Part shown: in pieces, positions 34,831 to 45,141 of the stretch
How the letters are laid out: every line of letters begins with the position of its first letter
How positions within the stretch are numbered: the first letter of the stretch is position 1
Assembly: GCA_028583415.1 (NCBI GenBank)
Contig: CM053269.1
Span: 39,421,016-39,485,015, forward strand
DNA: 64,000 bases
Direction: 5' to 3'
From: Protea cynaroides
Lineage: Eukaryota > Streptophyta > Magnoliopsida > Proteales > Proteaceae
The notes under the pieces: model-generated
Databases searched by the model: none
The model's input: only the letters and a program-made list of their open reading frames with translations
What the model was told of the DNA's origin: nothing
Made by a program: the position numbers and the translations under genes

Positions 34831-34984
34831 TCATTATCCTCTCCAATTGTTGGATCCTCCAATCGAGGATCCAGCGGTCTCTCTTTAACTCGACACGCCT
34901 ACCAATACATCGATAGGTGCGCCTGGTTAAGAGAGACCGCTGGATCCTTGATTGGAGGATCCAGCAATTGGAGACGATAATAAC
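34831..34984. mobile_element. 154-bp near-perfect hairpin MITE (Mutator-type TSD)
   Basis: Two arms of about 60 bp pair almost perfectly: CTCTCCAATTGTTGGATCC at the left with GGATCCAGCAATTGGAGACG at the right, continuing through GGATCCAGCGGTCTCTC. A perfect 11-bp duplication CCCAGTAAATG flanks it (34820-34830 and 34985-34995). It is unrelated to the M1-M5 family. Confidence 0.85.
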
Positions 34985-34995
34985 CCCAGTAAATG

Positions 34996-35504
34996 AATGA
35001 CATAATATATCCTTGTGCTGCTGTAAAACAATAGCTCTAAGTGGTCTCAATCAATTTGGACAGTCAAATATATCAACGAAGCTCCCTGATTGAATTCCTT
35101 ATTCCGTTAGTTTCCTTTCAGACTATATCTGGTTTTAGAACTGTAGATGCCTCATGAGCTTGCATCATGATTGTTGTTCTAAATTATACAATTGACTTAA
35201 GTATTAATACAGCCTTCGGATTCTACTACACTATATGGTAGAAATTTTTTAAACTTCAATCCCCTTTCAAAAGTAATTTTATAGAATAATACCCTTTATT
35301 GTTATATCATCCGGATTCTTAGTCTGATCTTCCTCCCCGGCCCCTTGAATAAAGATGTATCAGTGCAATTTGTTGTCACCAAACAAGTGAATAAAGAAAT
35401 TGTAATCTTCTTTTATTGTTCTTTATCTTATTTCCAAAAAGAATAAAAAAAAAGGTGTTTCAATTTCAATTTTGTTGCACATTATTGAGAAGACATGTGA
35501 AATC

Positions 35505-35565
<61 letters not shown>

Positions 35566-35712
35566 TAGAAGGGAAAAAAGAGTAAGTTTAATGCCTTTTT
35601 TTTTCCACAATTTTGGTTATTGTTAATAGTATTCCCTTTATTTTATCTACCATTCATAAAAGTTTTCTTTTGAAAACTACTCCACTAGCAAACCACACCC
35701 ATCCCATCCTAC
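34996..35712. other. 3' boundary region of CPT-B unit
   Basis: Homologous to 59190-59345 (CTGCTGTAAAACARTAGCTC near 35020; CCTCATGAGCTTG near 35150), and from 35512 onward to 970-1290 of unit A. No gene. It shows that the TRIM array and the 14.4-kb gypsy element to its right landed inside the duplicated unit. Confidence 0.65.
35512..35563. repeat. (TA)n microsatellite, 3' flank of CPT-B unit
   Basis: About 26 TA repeats, positional counterpart of 903-982. Confidence 0.95.
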
Positions 35713-36309
35713 TGTCAAGTTTCCAACTCAAAAGTTCAAACTAGTAAGTGGAGGGACTCTCCATATATAAGACCACAAGATTTCAATCTCATTAGCAATG
35801 TGGGACTACTCCCAATACTCCCCCTTACATATAACCCCACCATCAGGTAGTGTATATGTGGTAATATATGTGGCAATACATGGTACTTTTCAGGTGACTG
35901 GTCCCTCTTTGGGTGAATGATCCCTCTTTAGGTGACATATATTCCCTCTTTTGGGTGATCGTCCATCTTTGGATGACTGATCCCCCTTTGGGTGACATAT
36001 AGTGTAAGACCCGCACTCTATGAACCCGATCTAAACCTTGATTTCATGTCGTAACAGGTCTTCCAATCATCACCGGGCCAGACAGGACGAGCGGATGACA
36101 ACCAAGTATGAAATCGGACCAATCGGACCAAAATAAGTATGAAATCAGTCATACCGGTCGATGGTACCGGTCTTAGCATGGGTACTGGTCAACGGGTATA
36201 GTCAGCAGACTATCAAGATCCAGAACCGGATCTATGCGGGTCCTACTTTCTAAATTCTAAACCCTAAGACTTTTCTAATCCTAGAAGGCTTCCTAAACCT
36301 AAACCTAGC

Positions 36310-36318
36310 CTATATAAA
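36310..36318 (+). promoter_or_regulatory. LTR TATA box
   Basis: TATATAAAT within CTAGCCTATATAAATCCC; the equivalent in the right LTR lies near 48350 (CTATATAAACCCC). Expected transcription start about 30 bp downstream. Confidence 0.6.
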
Positions 36319-36767
36319 TCCCTCTAAACCTCCTAGAATCCCTTCCATTGATCCTCACAAACCCTAGAAAGGAGAAAGAGGCTGAAGAAGGAGGAGAAGC
36401 TAGGAAAAGCCGATATTGCCGTTCGACGAAGAATAACTCACTGCAAGTCGACAGTAAGTGCTTGAACCTTCCTTTACTTTATGAACTCTTATAGGGTTGA
36501 TTATTGTTGAATCAATACCATGCAAAGTATGTATTGATCTAAAACCCTATCTTGCCAATAAACCCTACTTTGCCGTCAAACCCTAATTTAATCGATAAAT
36601 CCTAGATTCGAGTTTTAGGATGAATACCATCAAAACTAGGACTTGAATGGAGTTGGAAACAACTCTAACTCAATGCTCAGACCTAGATTGTATAGGAGAA
36701 ACCCTAGAATAAATAGGGGATGACCGACGGCAGTCGAGAAACCAAGTGTATGGTCTTCCGGAGACAT

Positions 36768-36907
36768 ACCGGTCGACCATACTGGTCGCACCATATGCGA
36801 CCGGTACCGCGACCAAAACCTCTCGGGGAGTGGCCTGTGGGGACCGACTGACCATACCGGTCACAGGTTTTCCCCACAGAGCTGCGACCGGTATATGTGA
36901 CCGGTCA
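36768..36907. promoter_or_regulatory. CGGTCG/GCGACC motif array in 5' LTR
   Basis: About eight copies in 140 bp, in both orientations: ACCGGTCGACC, ACTGGTCGCACC, GCGACCGGTACC, GCGACC, GACCGACTGACC, ACCGGTCACA, GCGACCGGTAT and GTGACCGGTCAG. The right LTR carries the same array at about 48808-48950, and the promoter region of the antisense ORF carries a matching one (40484-40637). Confidence 0.75.
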
Positions 36908-38339
36908 GCCCTGTGAGATGTGTTTTTGCCATCGTTGGTTTTCCGACCAACGTAAACCTATTCTAATTAAACCCTAATATTGTATAGGACTTTGTGATAG
37001 CACGTTTGGATATTGCGACGTAGAGCAAGCTATCAAACGAGCGTCAAGTAAGGGAATCAGACCTAAACCCTAATAATCGAATGGACAGTAAACTGTTGTT
37101 AAGAACAATGACTCTATGGATTGATGTTTGTGCATATTCGCATGTCATTCTTTACTTTCAGTTATTATTATTGTTCATGCATACTCGCTATGCTAGGATG
37201 TGATTGTTAGATATGTGATTGTTTTCATTGGTGTGTGGAATGGGAAGGGCCTGGGGTCTGGGATCATTCCTCACACTAGCACCTTTTTGTAATATTCTAT
37301 CTTAGCATGCTTGGTGCGGGTAGGGCATCAGGGGGAGGACGTGGTACTGTGGTCTCCGGCCTGGCCACCAGACTCTAGCTCTATCTCTATGCCGTAGGGA
37401 GCTATGTTGGGATAGGGTCTACCTTGCGTATTATGTTTTATCTTAGTATGTTTGGTGCGGGTAGAGCATCAGGGGGAAAACGTGACACTGTGGTCTCTGG
37501 CCTGGCCACCAGACTCTACCTCTATCTCTATGTCGTAGGGAGCTGTGCTGGGATAGGGCCTACTGTGATGACATATAGGATTGGTTAGTTGCGAGCCTAG
37601 TTTATAAGCCCTCGCCAACAGGGGCTAACGTGTTGGTATGGGTGGAGCATCAGGGGAGGTGTGTGGATGCCTTAGCTCTATCTCTATTCCATGGTGGGTG
37701 CATGTGGGTCGGCAGCGGTGTGATCTACTAGGCGATGCCACACACTCGTGTATAAAGGTGTGGTGGCCGCCAATCCTTTCTATAGTACAATGCAAACTTA
37801 AACCAGACCATAATATAATATGATTGTTACTCATGCATATGAATGTTACACTGTTTGATTGTCTTACTGAGCTAAGTTGTGAGCTCACCCTTGTATATAC
37901 ACCATTTTTAGATGTTGATGCAGGTTACACGATGGACAACTACATGAACCCGTCGGTGTATGGAGGCATGGCTGCCCTGGATGTGCAGGCAGGAGAGGAC
38001 GAGCATGATGCTTCATGCGAGTGCCCTTTCTGCGTGTACCTTTAGGATTTAATTTGATTTTATTTATTTTAATTATTTTCAGTTGGAACGAAGTTGATGT
38101 AAAGATATTATTTAAGTTTTGGGTTATTTGAATAATTGAATATTTTATTTAAATTTATCAATAGATTACTCAGTTCATTTTATTAAAGACTTCCGTTGTA
38201 TTTATTATTATTCTGATTGTAGTTATGTGCAATGGTTTGTATGAGTGGACATGGTCTTATTGAGATCCTGGTGTGAGCCGTTGGTTCAGTGATGGTTCAC
38301 TCACACTTATGGTTCAGCCAGAATTATGGTGTGACAACT

Positions 38340-38351
38340 TGGTATCAGAGC
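38340..38351 (+). other. Primer-binding site of the 14.4-kb element
   Basis: TGGTATCAGAGC, 3 nt inside the 5' LTR, matching plant initiator methionine tRNA. Confidence 0.9.
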
Positions 38352-38649
38352 TACCGGGCTCTGTCCAGCAAATCATATTGCACTTAACTGAGTCGATGAA
38401 CTGAGATAAGAAAATTTAAAAGCAATAAAAACCCACCTTAAGCACTTGTTTGATGCCTGAGACTATATAAGGAAGAGCATAGCATACTATACTAAATATA
38501 GAATTAATAAATGCACATGCTCTAGATAGGAAAAACCATAAACTGCTATTAGAAACATTAAAGGGTGATAAGTTATGAGTGCTACAGGGTACGGTCCACA
38601 AGTCGGATAGTTACCCTGTTATATAACAGTACTGTGAAGAGAGAGAAAA

Positions 38650-39890
38650 ATAAGAACTCTATCATGGGGTAGGGGGGATAGGAGGAATAGGGTCGACAAT
38701 ATCATAATCCCGCTCATAGGCGACCCTAAGCCAGTGCACCTACTCCTGAGTGACTCGGAGGCTGCGAGCCAAGTGCCCCAAGTAACCGCTCATCTCACAC
38801 TGAGCGTCCCTGATCTCCGTGAACATACCCATCACAGTGTCGGGAGGAGGCTGAGATGGTCCCGCTGCATATGTGGGCTGTGGTGCTGGCGCTGGAACAT
38901 CCTCCATGTGATCATCGCCACCCTCGTCATCACCCGCTGCCTCTACTACATGAGCAGCATTGGCTGCTGTTGCTGGTGCTGCCGCGGCTGCTACCCTCCT
39001 AAGTGGGCGAGGATGAGCCTCTAAGTCCTCATCATTGATCGGCAGGTTATCCATCTGCATCCTGAGAATGGCATCCCAGTCGATATCCGAGGTCATAGTA
39101 TTCTCAATGGAAATCTCGCCCCTCATGCTCACTCGTAGTACTACAGAAGAGTGGTGATGAGCCAGCCATATGGAAGGTTACTGGCCTGACCAGGTAGAGT
39201 AGCCTGATGCATGGTCCTGATGATGATGTAGGGAAGGTAAACCCGCTCCCCAGTACAAACGCAGTAGGTCAAGTACTGAGTGAGCTGAGACAACTCATTG
39301 CAATGGCCGCTCTGAGGTACAATGTTGTGCTGGATGATGCGACTGTATACCCGAGGCACGGGCCTCAAACTAGCAGCCTTCATGGGCGCCCCAGGGTTGA
39401 GTAGTTGCTCCGAGATCTCATGGTGCAGATCGTCAATGAGAAAGCCCTTCATCTTAGGGGCACAGTAGACCAAGTCCCCGTCATTAGGAATCCCCAAGGG
39501 ATCGGCGAGCTGGTGAGTGTCAAAAGAGATGGGGAAACCCTTGACGTAGCTAGTTAGACGGAGTGCCCGGCACTGGTTGAAGTCATTCACATCTCCATCT
39601 ATCTCTAGGTTGGCGTAGAAATGCTTGACAAGGTTGGGGCGGGTGGTTACAGTATAGGTGATAACAGGCAACCAACCAAGTCTGCCAAAAGCGGCTTCAA
39701 CGTCAAACCGCTGTAACTGCTCCAGGTTTGCCCGTCGTCCTGACTCAATGTTCTTCTCCTCAAACCAGGGGAAGCGGGCTTGCGTCGCCTCGGAACGGAA
39801 CCACTGCTCATCAAGCTGTGGAACAGGGGGATGTGGACGGTGCATGCCAAGACCATAGGAGCGTTTGCCAGCACCTCTACGCTGAGCCAT
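38650..39890 (-). pseudogene. Antisense accessory ORF of the gypsy element (plant transposon protein domain-like)
   Basis: A minus-strand ORF between 5' LTR and gag. From ATG 39890 it encodes MAQRRGAGKRSYGLGMHRP, then a globular domain with WFRSEATQARFPWFEEKNIE, VKHFYANLEIDGD, GFPISFDTHQLADPLGIPNDGD and LPYIIIRTMHQA, ending at a stop at 39141. This pattern recalls the plant-specific putative transposon protein domain (Pfam Transposase_32) seen next to many plant retroelements. A frameshift at about 39135 separates a second part (39132-38740): acidic and Ala/Pro-rich, then a helical segment EMSGYLGHLARSLRVTQE, with a further stop before VHWLR. A TTTGTTTTGCAG acceptor (39896) and AGTAAGT donor (40326) suggest a 431-bp intron in its 5' leader. 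Function unknown. Confidence 0.65.
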
Positions 39891-39895
39891 TGAAG

Positions 39896-40326
39896 CTGCA
39901 AAACAAAGACAAATAATGAGAAAGTTGTTAGAATTTTTTAGAAATTTCGGCAGCATAACGACAGCAATTTAAGCAAAAGCCTCGAACTCACCCAAAACCT
40001 GGGGAGGAGGACTTACGTAACCCCCAAACACTTCATGGAATCCAAACATTCACCAATTGAACAAGAAATTTAAGAAATTTCAGCAAAAATTTGATTTTTG
40101 TCAAAACCTAGGTCAAAACTAGAAAATTTTTATTTTTCCCCAAACCTTTCTGTAGAACCTCAAATTAGTTGAGGGCTTTTGCTCATAAAGGTCCCTAAAC
40201 CTATTCTAAGCCGAAGGAAAAGAATTCCTACAGTTAGAATTTCCTAAACAAAGAAAAACCTAGTTTTTGGGTATAAAACCATGAAAAAAACGATATAAAA
40301 ATGATGAATGGAAGGATAGAACTTAC
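39896..40326 (-). other. Putative leader intron of antisense ORF
   Basis: The donor A|GTAAGT at 40326 and the acceptor TTTTGCAG at 39896 lie just before the ATG at 39890. The enclosed DNA is AT-rich. If unspliced, an upstream ATG at 39956 would add 22 residues. Confidence 0.45.
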
Positions 40327-40483
40327 TTGGAGGCGATGTTCTAGGTCCGGATCGGAAGAAAATGGCTTCTAAGATCACCGATCGGACTATAGAAACTCAA
40401 GGAGTCAGAGAGCCACCGGAGGAGAAGAAGAAGAGAAAAGTGAGAAAAATCTCACTTTTCGCAACTTTAAAGGAGTTTTGGGC

Positions 40484-40637
40484 ATACCGGTCGACAGTTT
40501 TGGCCCATACCGGTCGACCGATACCCCCTGGGTACTGCGACCGCTATCTCTCGGTCAAAGAGATGGTGCTGACCGGTCGATTATACCGGTCACACCATAC
40601 TCTACAGAGTAGCGACCAGTATGTTGCGACTGGTCAG
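40484..40637. promoter_or_regulatory. CGGTCG/GCGACC motif array between antisense ORF and gag
   Basis: About eight copies in 154 bp: ACCGGTCGAC (40487), ACCGGTCGACCG (40509), GCGACCGC, GACCGGTCGA, ACCGGTCACACC, GCGACCAG and GCGACTGGTCAG. It lies in the divergent intergenic region, about 150 bp upstream of the antisense leader and about 170 bp upstream of gag. Order and spacing of the last words (ACCGGTCACA, ..CAGAG..GCGACC, ..GGTCAG) parallel the LTR array. Confidence 0.75.
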
Positions 40638-40801
40638 CTATGTTCAACCCAGAAAATTTTGGAAAAATTTTAAAAATTTAAATTTTAAATTTCCATTTCG
40701 ATTATTCGCCTTGCAATTGTTAAAGACTAACACTATTATGATTATTCGATTGTACCTCATGTGTTATGTCTTCATCTCAGATCCAAACAGACTAGTCTGG
40801 G

Positions 40802-42010
40802 ATGGTAGGCGGAAATGGTCCAAGAGGCTCACGAAAGCGTCACCACTCCAGGGTGCGCCAAACTGAGGAAAATGCAGAAACTGGATACGTTGAAGAGCAA
40901 AATCAGAACCCAGAAAGTGGAGAAGGGCAGATCCCTAGGGCACCGACAAACTTGCCAGGACCTCCTCACACTAACTCGGAGACGATTGTCACAAATTTGG
41001 TTTATCAGATGGAAGCTCAGCAGAAGACGTTCCTGGATGAGATGCTGAAGATGTTCAGGCCACCAAGACATATCCCTACAGAAGGCACACCTGAACATTG
41101 GGGAAATAACACCACACTGCCAATGGATGGTAGCTCTGGGCCAATGGGCCAAGGACAGAATATACAACCACCACACCAATTTTCATCGTCGTCTGCCTAT
41201 CATGTAGTCTACCTGTACCCACCACCATGGTACGGAATGAATGCACAGGGGCAGAATGACCTAAGTCGAGCGGTGGATAGGTTCTTGAAGCTGAAACCCC
41301 TTACTTTCACAAGAAAACCAGGAAAACCACTGTGGCCCGCACAGTGGGTTGCTGAGATGGAGAAGAATTTCTGTCTGATTACTTGTACGGAAGATGAGAA
41401 GGTGTTGTTTGCTACGCACATGCTAAAGGAAGATGCAAATGCCTGGTGGAATTCTACCCGGTCATACTTAGAGGTAAAGCGCACCCAGATCGATTGGGCA
41501 ATATTCAAGGGAGCTTTCTTCGATAAATATTTTCCAAAGAGCTTCAGAGATCAAATGGAGAAGGAATTCCTTAACCTGCAGCAATCTCAATCGACTGTTG
41601 ATGCTTACCAACAAAGGTATGAAGAGCTATTTTTCTTTGCACCGGCAAGCATGCAAGAAGAAGAAACTAAGACTCGTAGGTTCACCATAGGATTACGAGG
41701 AAGCATTAGAGAGCACGTCTTGGGTCTGGAGAAGAAAGTATATAATGAGGCTGTGCAGATTGCCAGAGTAATTGAATCCAATCAAAGAAATAGCTTCTTT
41801 GCTCAGAATAGGGGACTGAAGAGGCCTGCTACTGAGACTTCAGGGGGAGGCAATCATAGACCATTCCGCCCATACAGGGCTCAGTCCATTGTGGTGCCTG
41901 CAAGGAACACTAGTGCACCACCACCGACATAATTCACTGGACAGAACCAAAACGTTAAATGTTTCAACTGTCAGCAACTGGGTCATATTATAAGGACTTA
42001 CACTCTACCT
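40802..42010 (+). pseudogene. Gag of the 14.4-kb element
   Basis: A 376-codon frame from ATG 40802 to a stop at 41930. The N-terminal part is Gln/Pro/Gly-rich. The retrotransposon gag domain is seen at PGKPLWPAQWVAEMEK, TEDEKVLFATHMLKEDANAWW, FKGAFFDKYFPKSFRDQMEK and LNLQQSQSTVDAYQQRYEEL. The zinc knuckle lies past the stop (CFNCQQLGHIIRTY, near 41958) and its last Cys is Tyr. Gag would form the virus-like particle and bind the RNA. Stop and knuckle change make it inactive. Confidence 0.85.
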
Positions 42011-42089
42011 AGGAAGCAACCTCCACCGCAAGGAAAGGTATTCGCAGTCACCACTGAAGACGCAGTCGCATCACCTGATGTGGTTATTG

Positions 42090-42166
42090 GTACGATTCTA
42101 TCCCTTCCTATTTGTTTTATTGTTGTTATGTTTGAGCATGTAGAACTAAGGGTAACTAAATTTCAG
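42090..42166 (+). other. Putative 77-bp intron between gag and protease
   Basis: The donor GGTACGATT and an acceptor AAATTTCAG preceded by a GTAACTAA branch-like site bracket 77 bp (not a multiple of 3). Reading straight through hits a TAA just after the acceptor. Removing the interval joins DVVIG directly to TINIAGIPVRVLFDSGATHS, in frame with protease. The splice is inferred, not observed. Confidence 0.6.
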
Positions 42167-42541
42167 GGACTATAAATATAGCTGGTATACCTGTCAGAGT
42201 ACTCTTTGACTCTGGGGCCACGCACTCCTTCGTTTTTATTTTTTTTGGGAAGCGAATGGAATTACATGTCAAGTGTTTGAACCTAAGCTTGATAGTTCGC
42301 TCTCCCTTGGGAGTCAAAGTGGCGTTGACTAAATATTATGGGCCGTGTACAGTGAGCATTGAGGGCTGAAACCTAGAAGCAAATCTGGTTCAACTCGAGA
42401 TGGCAGACTTTGACGTCATCTTGGGAATGGATTGGCTAGGCCATCATTCAGCTAGCTTATTATGTGGTAAAAGAAAACTTGTGCTTAAATATGAGAATGA
42501 CAAGGAGTTTAGCTTCACTGGGACCAAGTTACCTAGGAAGT
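42167..42541 (+). pseudogene. Protease region of pol
   Basis: An aspartic protease with active-site LFDSGATHSF (Asp codon near 42208) and the later ILGMDWLGHH block (near 42418). Would cleave the Gag-Pol polyprotein. Stops at about 42368 (TGA) and 42541 (TAG) interrupt it. Confidence 0.8.
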
Positions 42542-43332
42542 AGAAGTTAATCTTCTCCGCCCTAAAAGCTAAGATATGCTTAGAGAAGGGAGGAGTGGGG
42601 TATTTAGTGTCTGTGGTCGACATAACTACTAAGGTGCCAAAGATGGAAGATCTAGATGTGGTACGAGAGTTTCCAGATGTGTTTCTAGAAGATCTCCCAG
42701 GTCGACCTCCAGACAGGGCTATAGAGTTCGTGATAGACCTGATGCCAGGGTCGGCACCGATGTCTAAAGCACCGTACAGGATGGCCCCTACCAAATTAAA
42801 GGAGTTGAAGACCCAATTACAAGAATTATTAGATAAGGGTTTCATACGACCAAGCATATCACCATGGGGAGCACCTGTATTGTTCGTCAAGAAGGACGGT
42901 AATGTACAGCTATGTATCGACTACCGAGAGCTGAACAAGTTAACCATCAAGAATCGATATCCTTTGCCTAGGATCAATGATCTGTTCGATCAGTTACAAG
43001 GTGCAAAGGTTTTCTCGAAGATTGATCTAAGATCAGGGTATCACCAATTGAAGATCAAGGCCGGAGATATTCCAAAGACTGCTTTCAGGACAAGGTATGG
43101 GCATTATGAGTTTCTGGTAATGTTGTTCGGGTTGACTAATGCTCCAGCGTCATTCATGGAACTGATGAATCGAGTGTTTCATGACATGTTGGACACTTCG
43201 GTCATCATATTCATCGATGACATATTGGTCTACTCAAAGGAAAGGGAGGCTCATGCAACACATTTGAGAGCAGTCCTACAACGGTTGAGAAGGGAGAAGC
43301 TTTATGCCAATTTCAAGAAGTGTGAATTTTGA
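42542..43332 (+). pseudogene. Reverse transcriptase of pol
   Basis: The frame carries FPDVFLEDLPGRPPDR, then RT motifs FIRPSISPWGAPVLFVKKDG, IDYRELNKLT, YPLPRINDLFDQLQGAKVFS, KIDLRSGYHQ and the catalytic FIDDILVYSKE (near 43215). It ends in YANFKKCEF at a TGA (43330-43332) where relatives have Trp. The frame is open for 245 codons, the best preserved part of pol. Confidence 0.9.
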
Positions 43333-44220
43333 CTGAAGGAGGTGACTTTCTTGGGCCACGTAGTATCTGAAGATGGTATCAAGGTAGATCCAAGCAAGAT
43401 CGCAGCTATAGTAGGATGGGAAGCACCAAAATCAGTTGTAGAGATTCGTAGTTTCCTTGGATTGGCTGATTACTATAGAAGATTCGTGGAAGACTACTCA
43501 AGGATCGCCATTCCACTTACCAGACTAACCAAGAAGGGAGAGAAATTTATATGGTCAGATGAGTGCGAGAAATGCTTTCAGACTTTGAAGTCAAGACTAG
43601 TCTCTGCACCTATCTTGACCATCCCAGCACTAGGCTTATCGTTTACCCTATATACGGATGCCTCAGGGTTGGGTCTTGGATGTGTATTGATGCAAGGAGA
43701 ACAGGTGATTGCCTACGCATCAAGACAATTGAAAGAACATGAGAAGAATTATCCTACACATGATTTGGAGTTAGCAGCGGTTATACATGCAATCAAGACT
43801 TGGAGACACTACCTTTACGGTAAAAAGTTTCAAATTAAGTCAGATCACAAGAGCTTAACCTATCTTTTCACTCAGAAAGACCTGAACATGAGACAGAGGA
43901 GATGGCTAATATTATTAAAAGATTATGATTGTGACATTCAGTACCATCCAGGTAAGGCAAATGTCGTGGCTGATGCTTTAAGCAGAAAGTGGGCACTGAA
44001 ACCTGAAGCAGGACCAAGTACAAATGCTGCATTGTGTGCTACAGCCTCGAGCTCAACAGAGAATGATGAAGAATATATAATAGAGACTACAAGAGATCCA
44101 GTGGAACAGGGCTTAATTCATAAGTTCACATTGATATTCGCAGCTCTGAAGATCTCATCGGATCTCATAGATGAGGTCAAAGTAGCAATCCTACAGGATC
44201 CACATCTCAAGACTATATAA
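43333..44220 (+). pseudogene. RT thumb/RNase H of pol
   Basis: Continues with FLGHVVSEDGIKVDPSKIAA and SFLGLADYYRRFVEDYSR, then RNase H: YTDASGLGLGCVLMQGE, ELAAVIHAIKTWRHYLYG, SDHKSLTYLF and HPGKANVVADALSRK. Ends at a TAA near 44218. Confidence 0.88.
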
Positions 44221-45141
44221 GAAGATCTAGAGAAGGATAACAGCAATCCTGACTTTACCATGGATTCAGACAAGGTACTCAGGTATCGTGGACGATTATG
44301 TATACCTAAGAATGAGAACTCAAATATCAGAGATCGAGTTATGACAGAAGCTCATTACACTCCATATTCGGTACATCCAGGAAGCACCAAAATGTACCAT
44401 GATTTAAGAAGATTATATTGGTAGAGGGGTATGAAAGCGGATATAGCTCGTTTCGTATTCCAATGTCTGAATTACCAGCAAGTTAAAGCAGAAAGGCAGA
44501 GACCCGCAGGTTTACTACAACCACTACCGGAACCTACATGGAAGTGGGATTATATCACAATGGACTTCGTCAATGGTCTACCCTTGACACCAAGGTTAGT
44601 GGATGCAGTTTGGGTTATAGTCGATCGACTTACCAAGACAGCTTGATTCATTGCGGTCAGACCTCAATATACCATGGAGAAGCTGGCCAAGCTATATGTA
44701 GATTATATAATCAGACTTCATGGCGTCCCAGAGAGTATAGTATCTGACAGAAATACCCGTTTTACATCAAAGTTCTGGGAAGGATTACAAAAAGCTATGG
44801 GAACCAAGTTGAAGTTTAGTACAGCTTTTCACCCTCAGACGGATGGGCAGTCAGAATGAACTATTTAAATTTTAGAAGATATGCTCCGAGCTTGTGCCCT
44901 AGATTTCAAAGGAGCTTGGGACGAGAAGCTTTCACTCATCGAGTTCGCTTATAATAATAGCTACCAGGCTACAATTCAGATAGCGCCATATGAGGCACTC
45001 TATGGGAAGAAATTCCGTACACCTCTGTTATGGAATGAGGTGGGATAAAGAAGAATTGTAGGACCGGAGTTTATCGAAGAAACTTGTCGAGTGATTGATC
45101 AGAAGGAAAGAGTGAAGACAGCTCAAGTTTGACAAAAGCAC
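44221..45141 (+). pseudogene. Integrase of pol, N-terminal and core domains
   Basis: Zinc-binding segment HPGSTKMYHDL..CLNYQQVK (the last Cys replaced by Tyr, one Trp codon TAG at 44423). Core domain: WDYITMDFVNGLPLTP, WVIVDRLTKTA, GVPESIVSDRNTRFTSKFW and FHPQTDGQSE followed by a TGA. Further stops follow near 45046 and 45130. Interrupted by the solo LTR at 45142. Confidence 0.85.

Larger units (their letters stand above)
36003..38336 (+). repeat. 5' LTR of the 14.4-kb element
   Basis: TATA box TATATAAAT at 36310-36318. A dense array of ACCGGTCG/GCGACCGG words lies at 36768-36907, with a smaller one at 36151-36170. A tandem duplication of about 140 bp in the R-U5 part (37297 to 37570) contains CTAGCTCTATCTCTATG. 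The R-U5 part is shared with the other Tekay-like LTRs in the window, whereas the U3 part is not. Confidence 0.9.

Noticed and set aside
36310..36907. LTR motif array as an ordinary CpG island of a host gene
   Set aside because: It lies within an LTR with a perfect target duplication and its partner LTR repeats it.
38340..38351. tRNA gene
   Set aside because: TGGTATCAGAGC here is a primer-binding site complementary to initiator tRNA-Met; no cloverleaf surrounds it.
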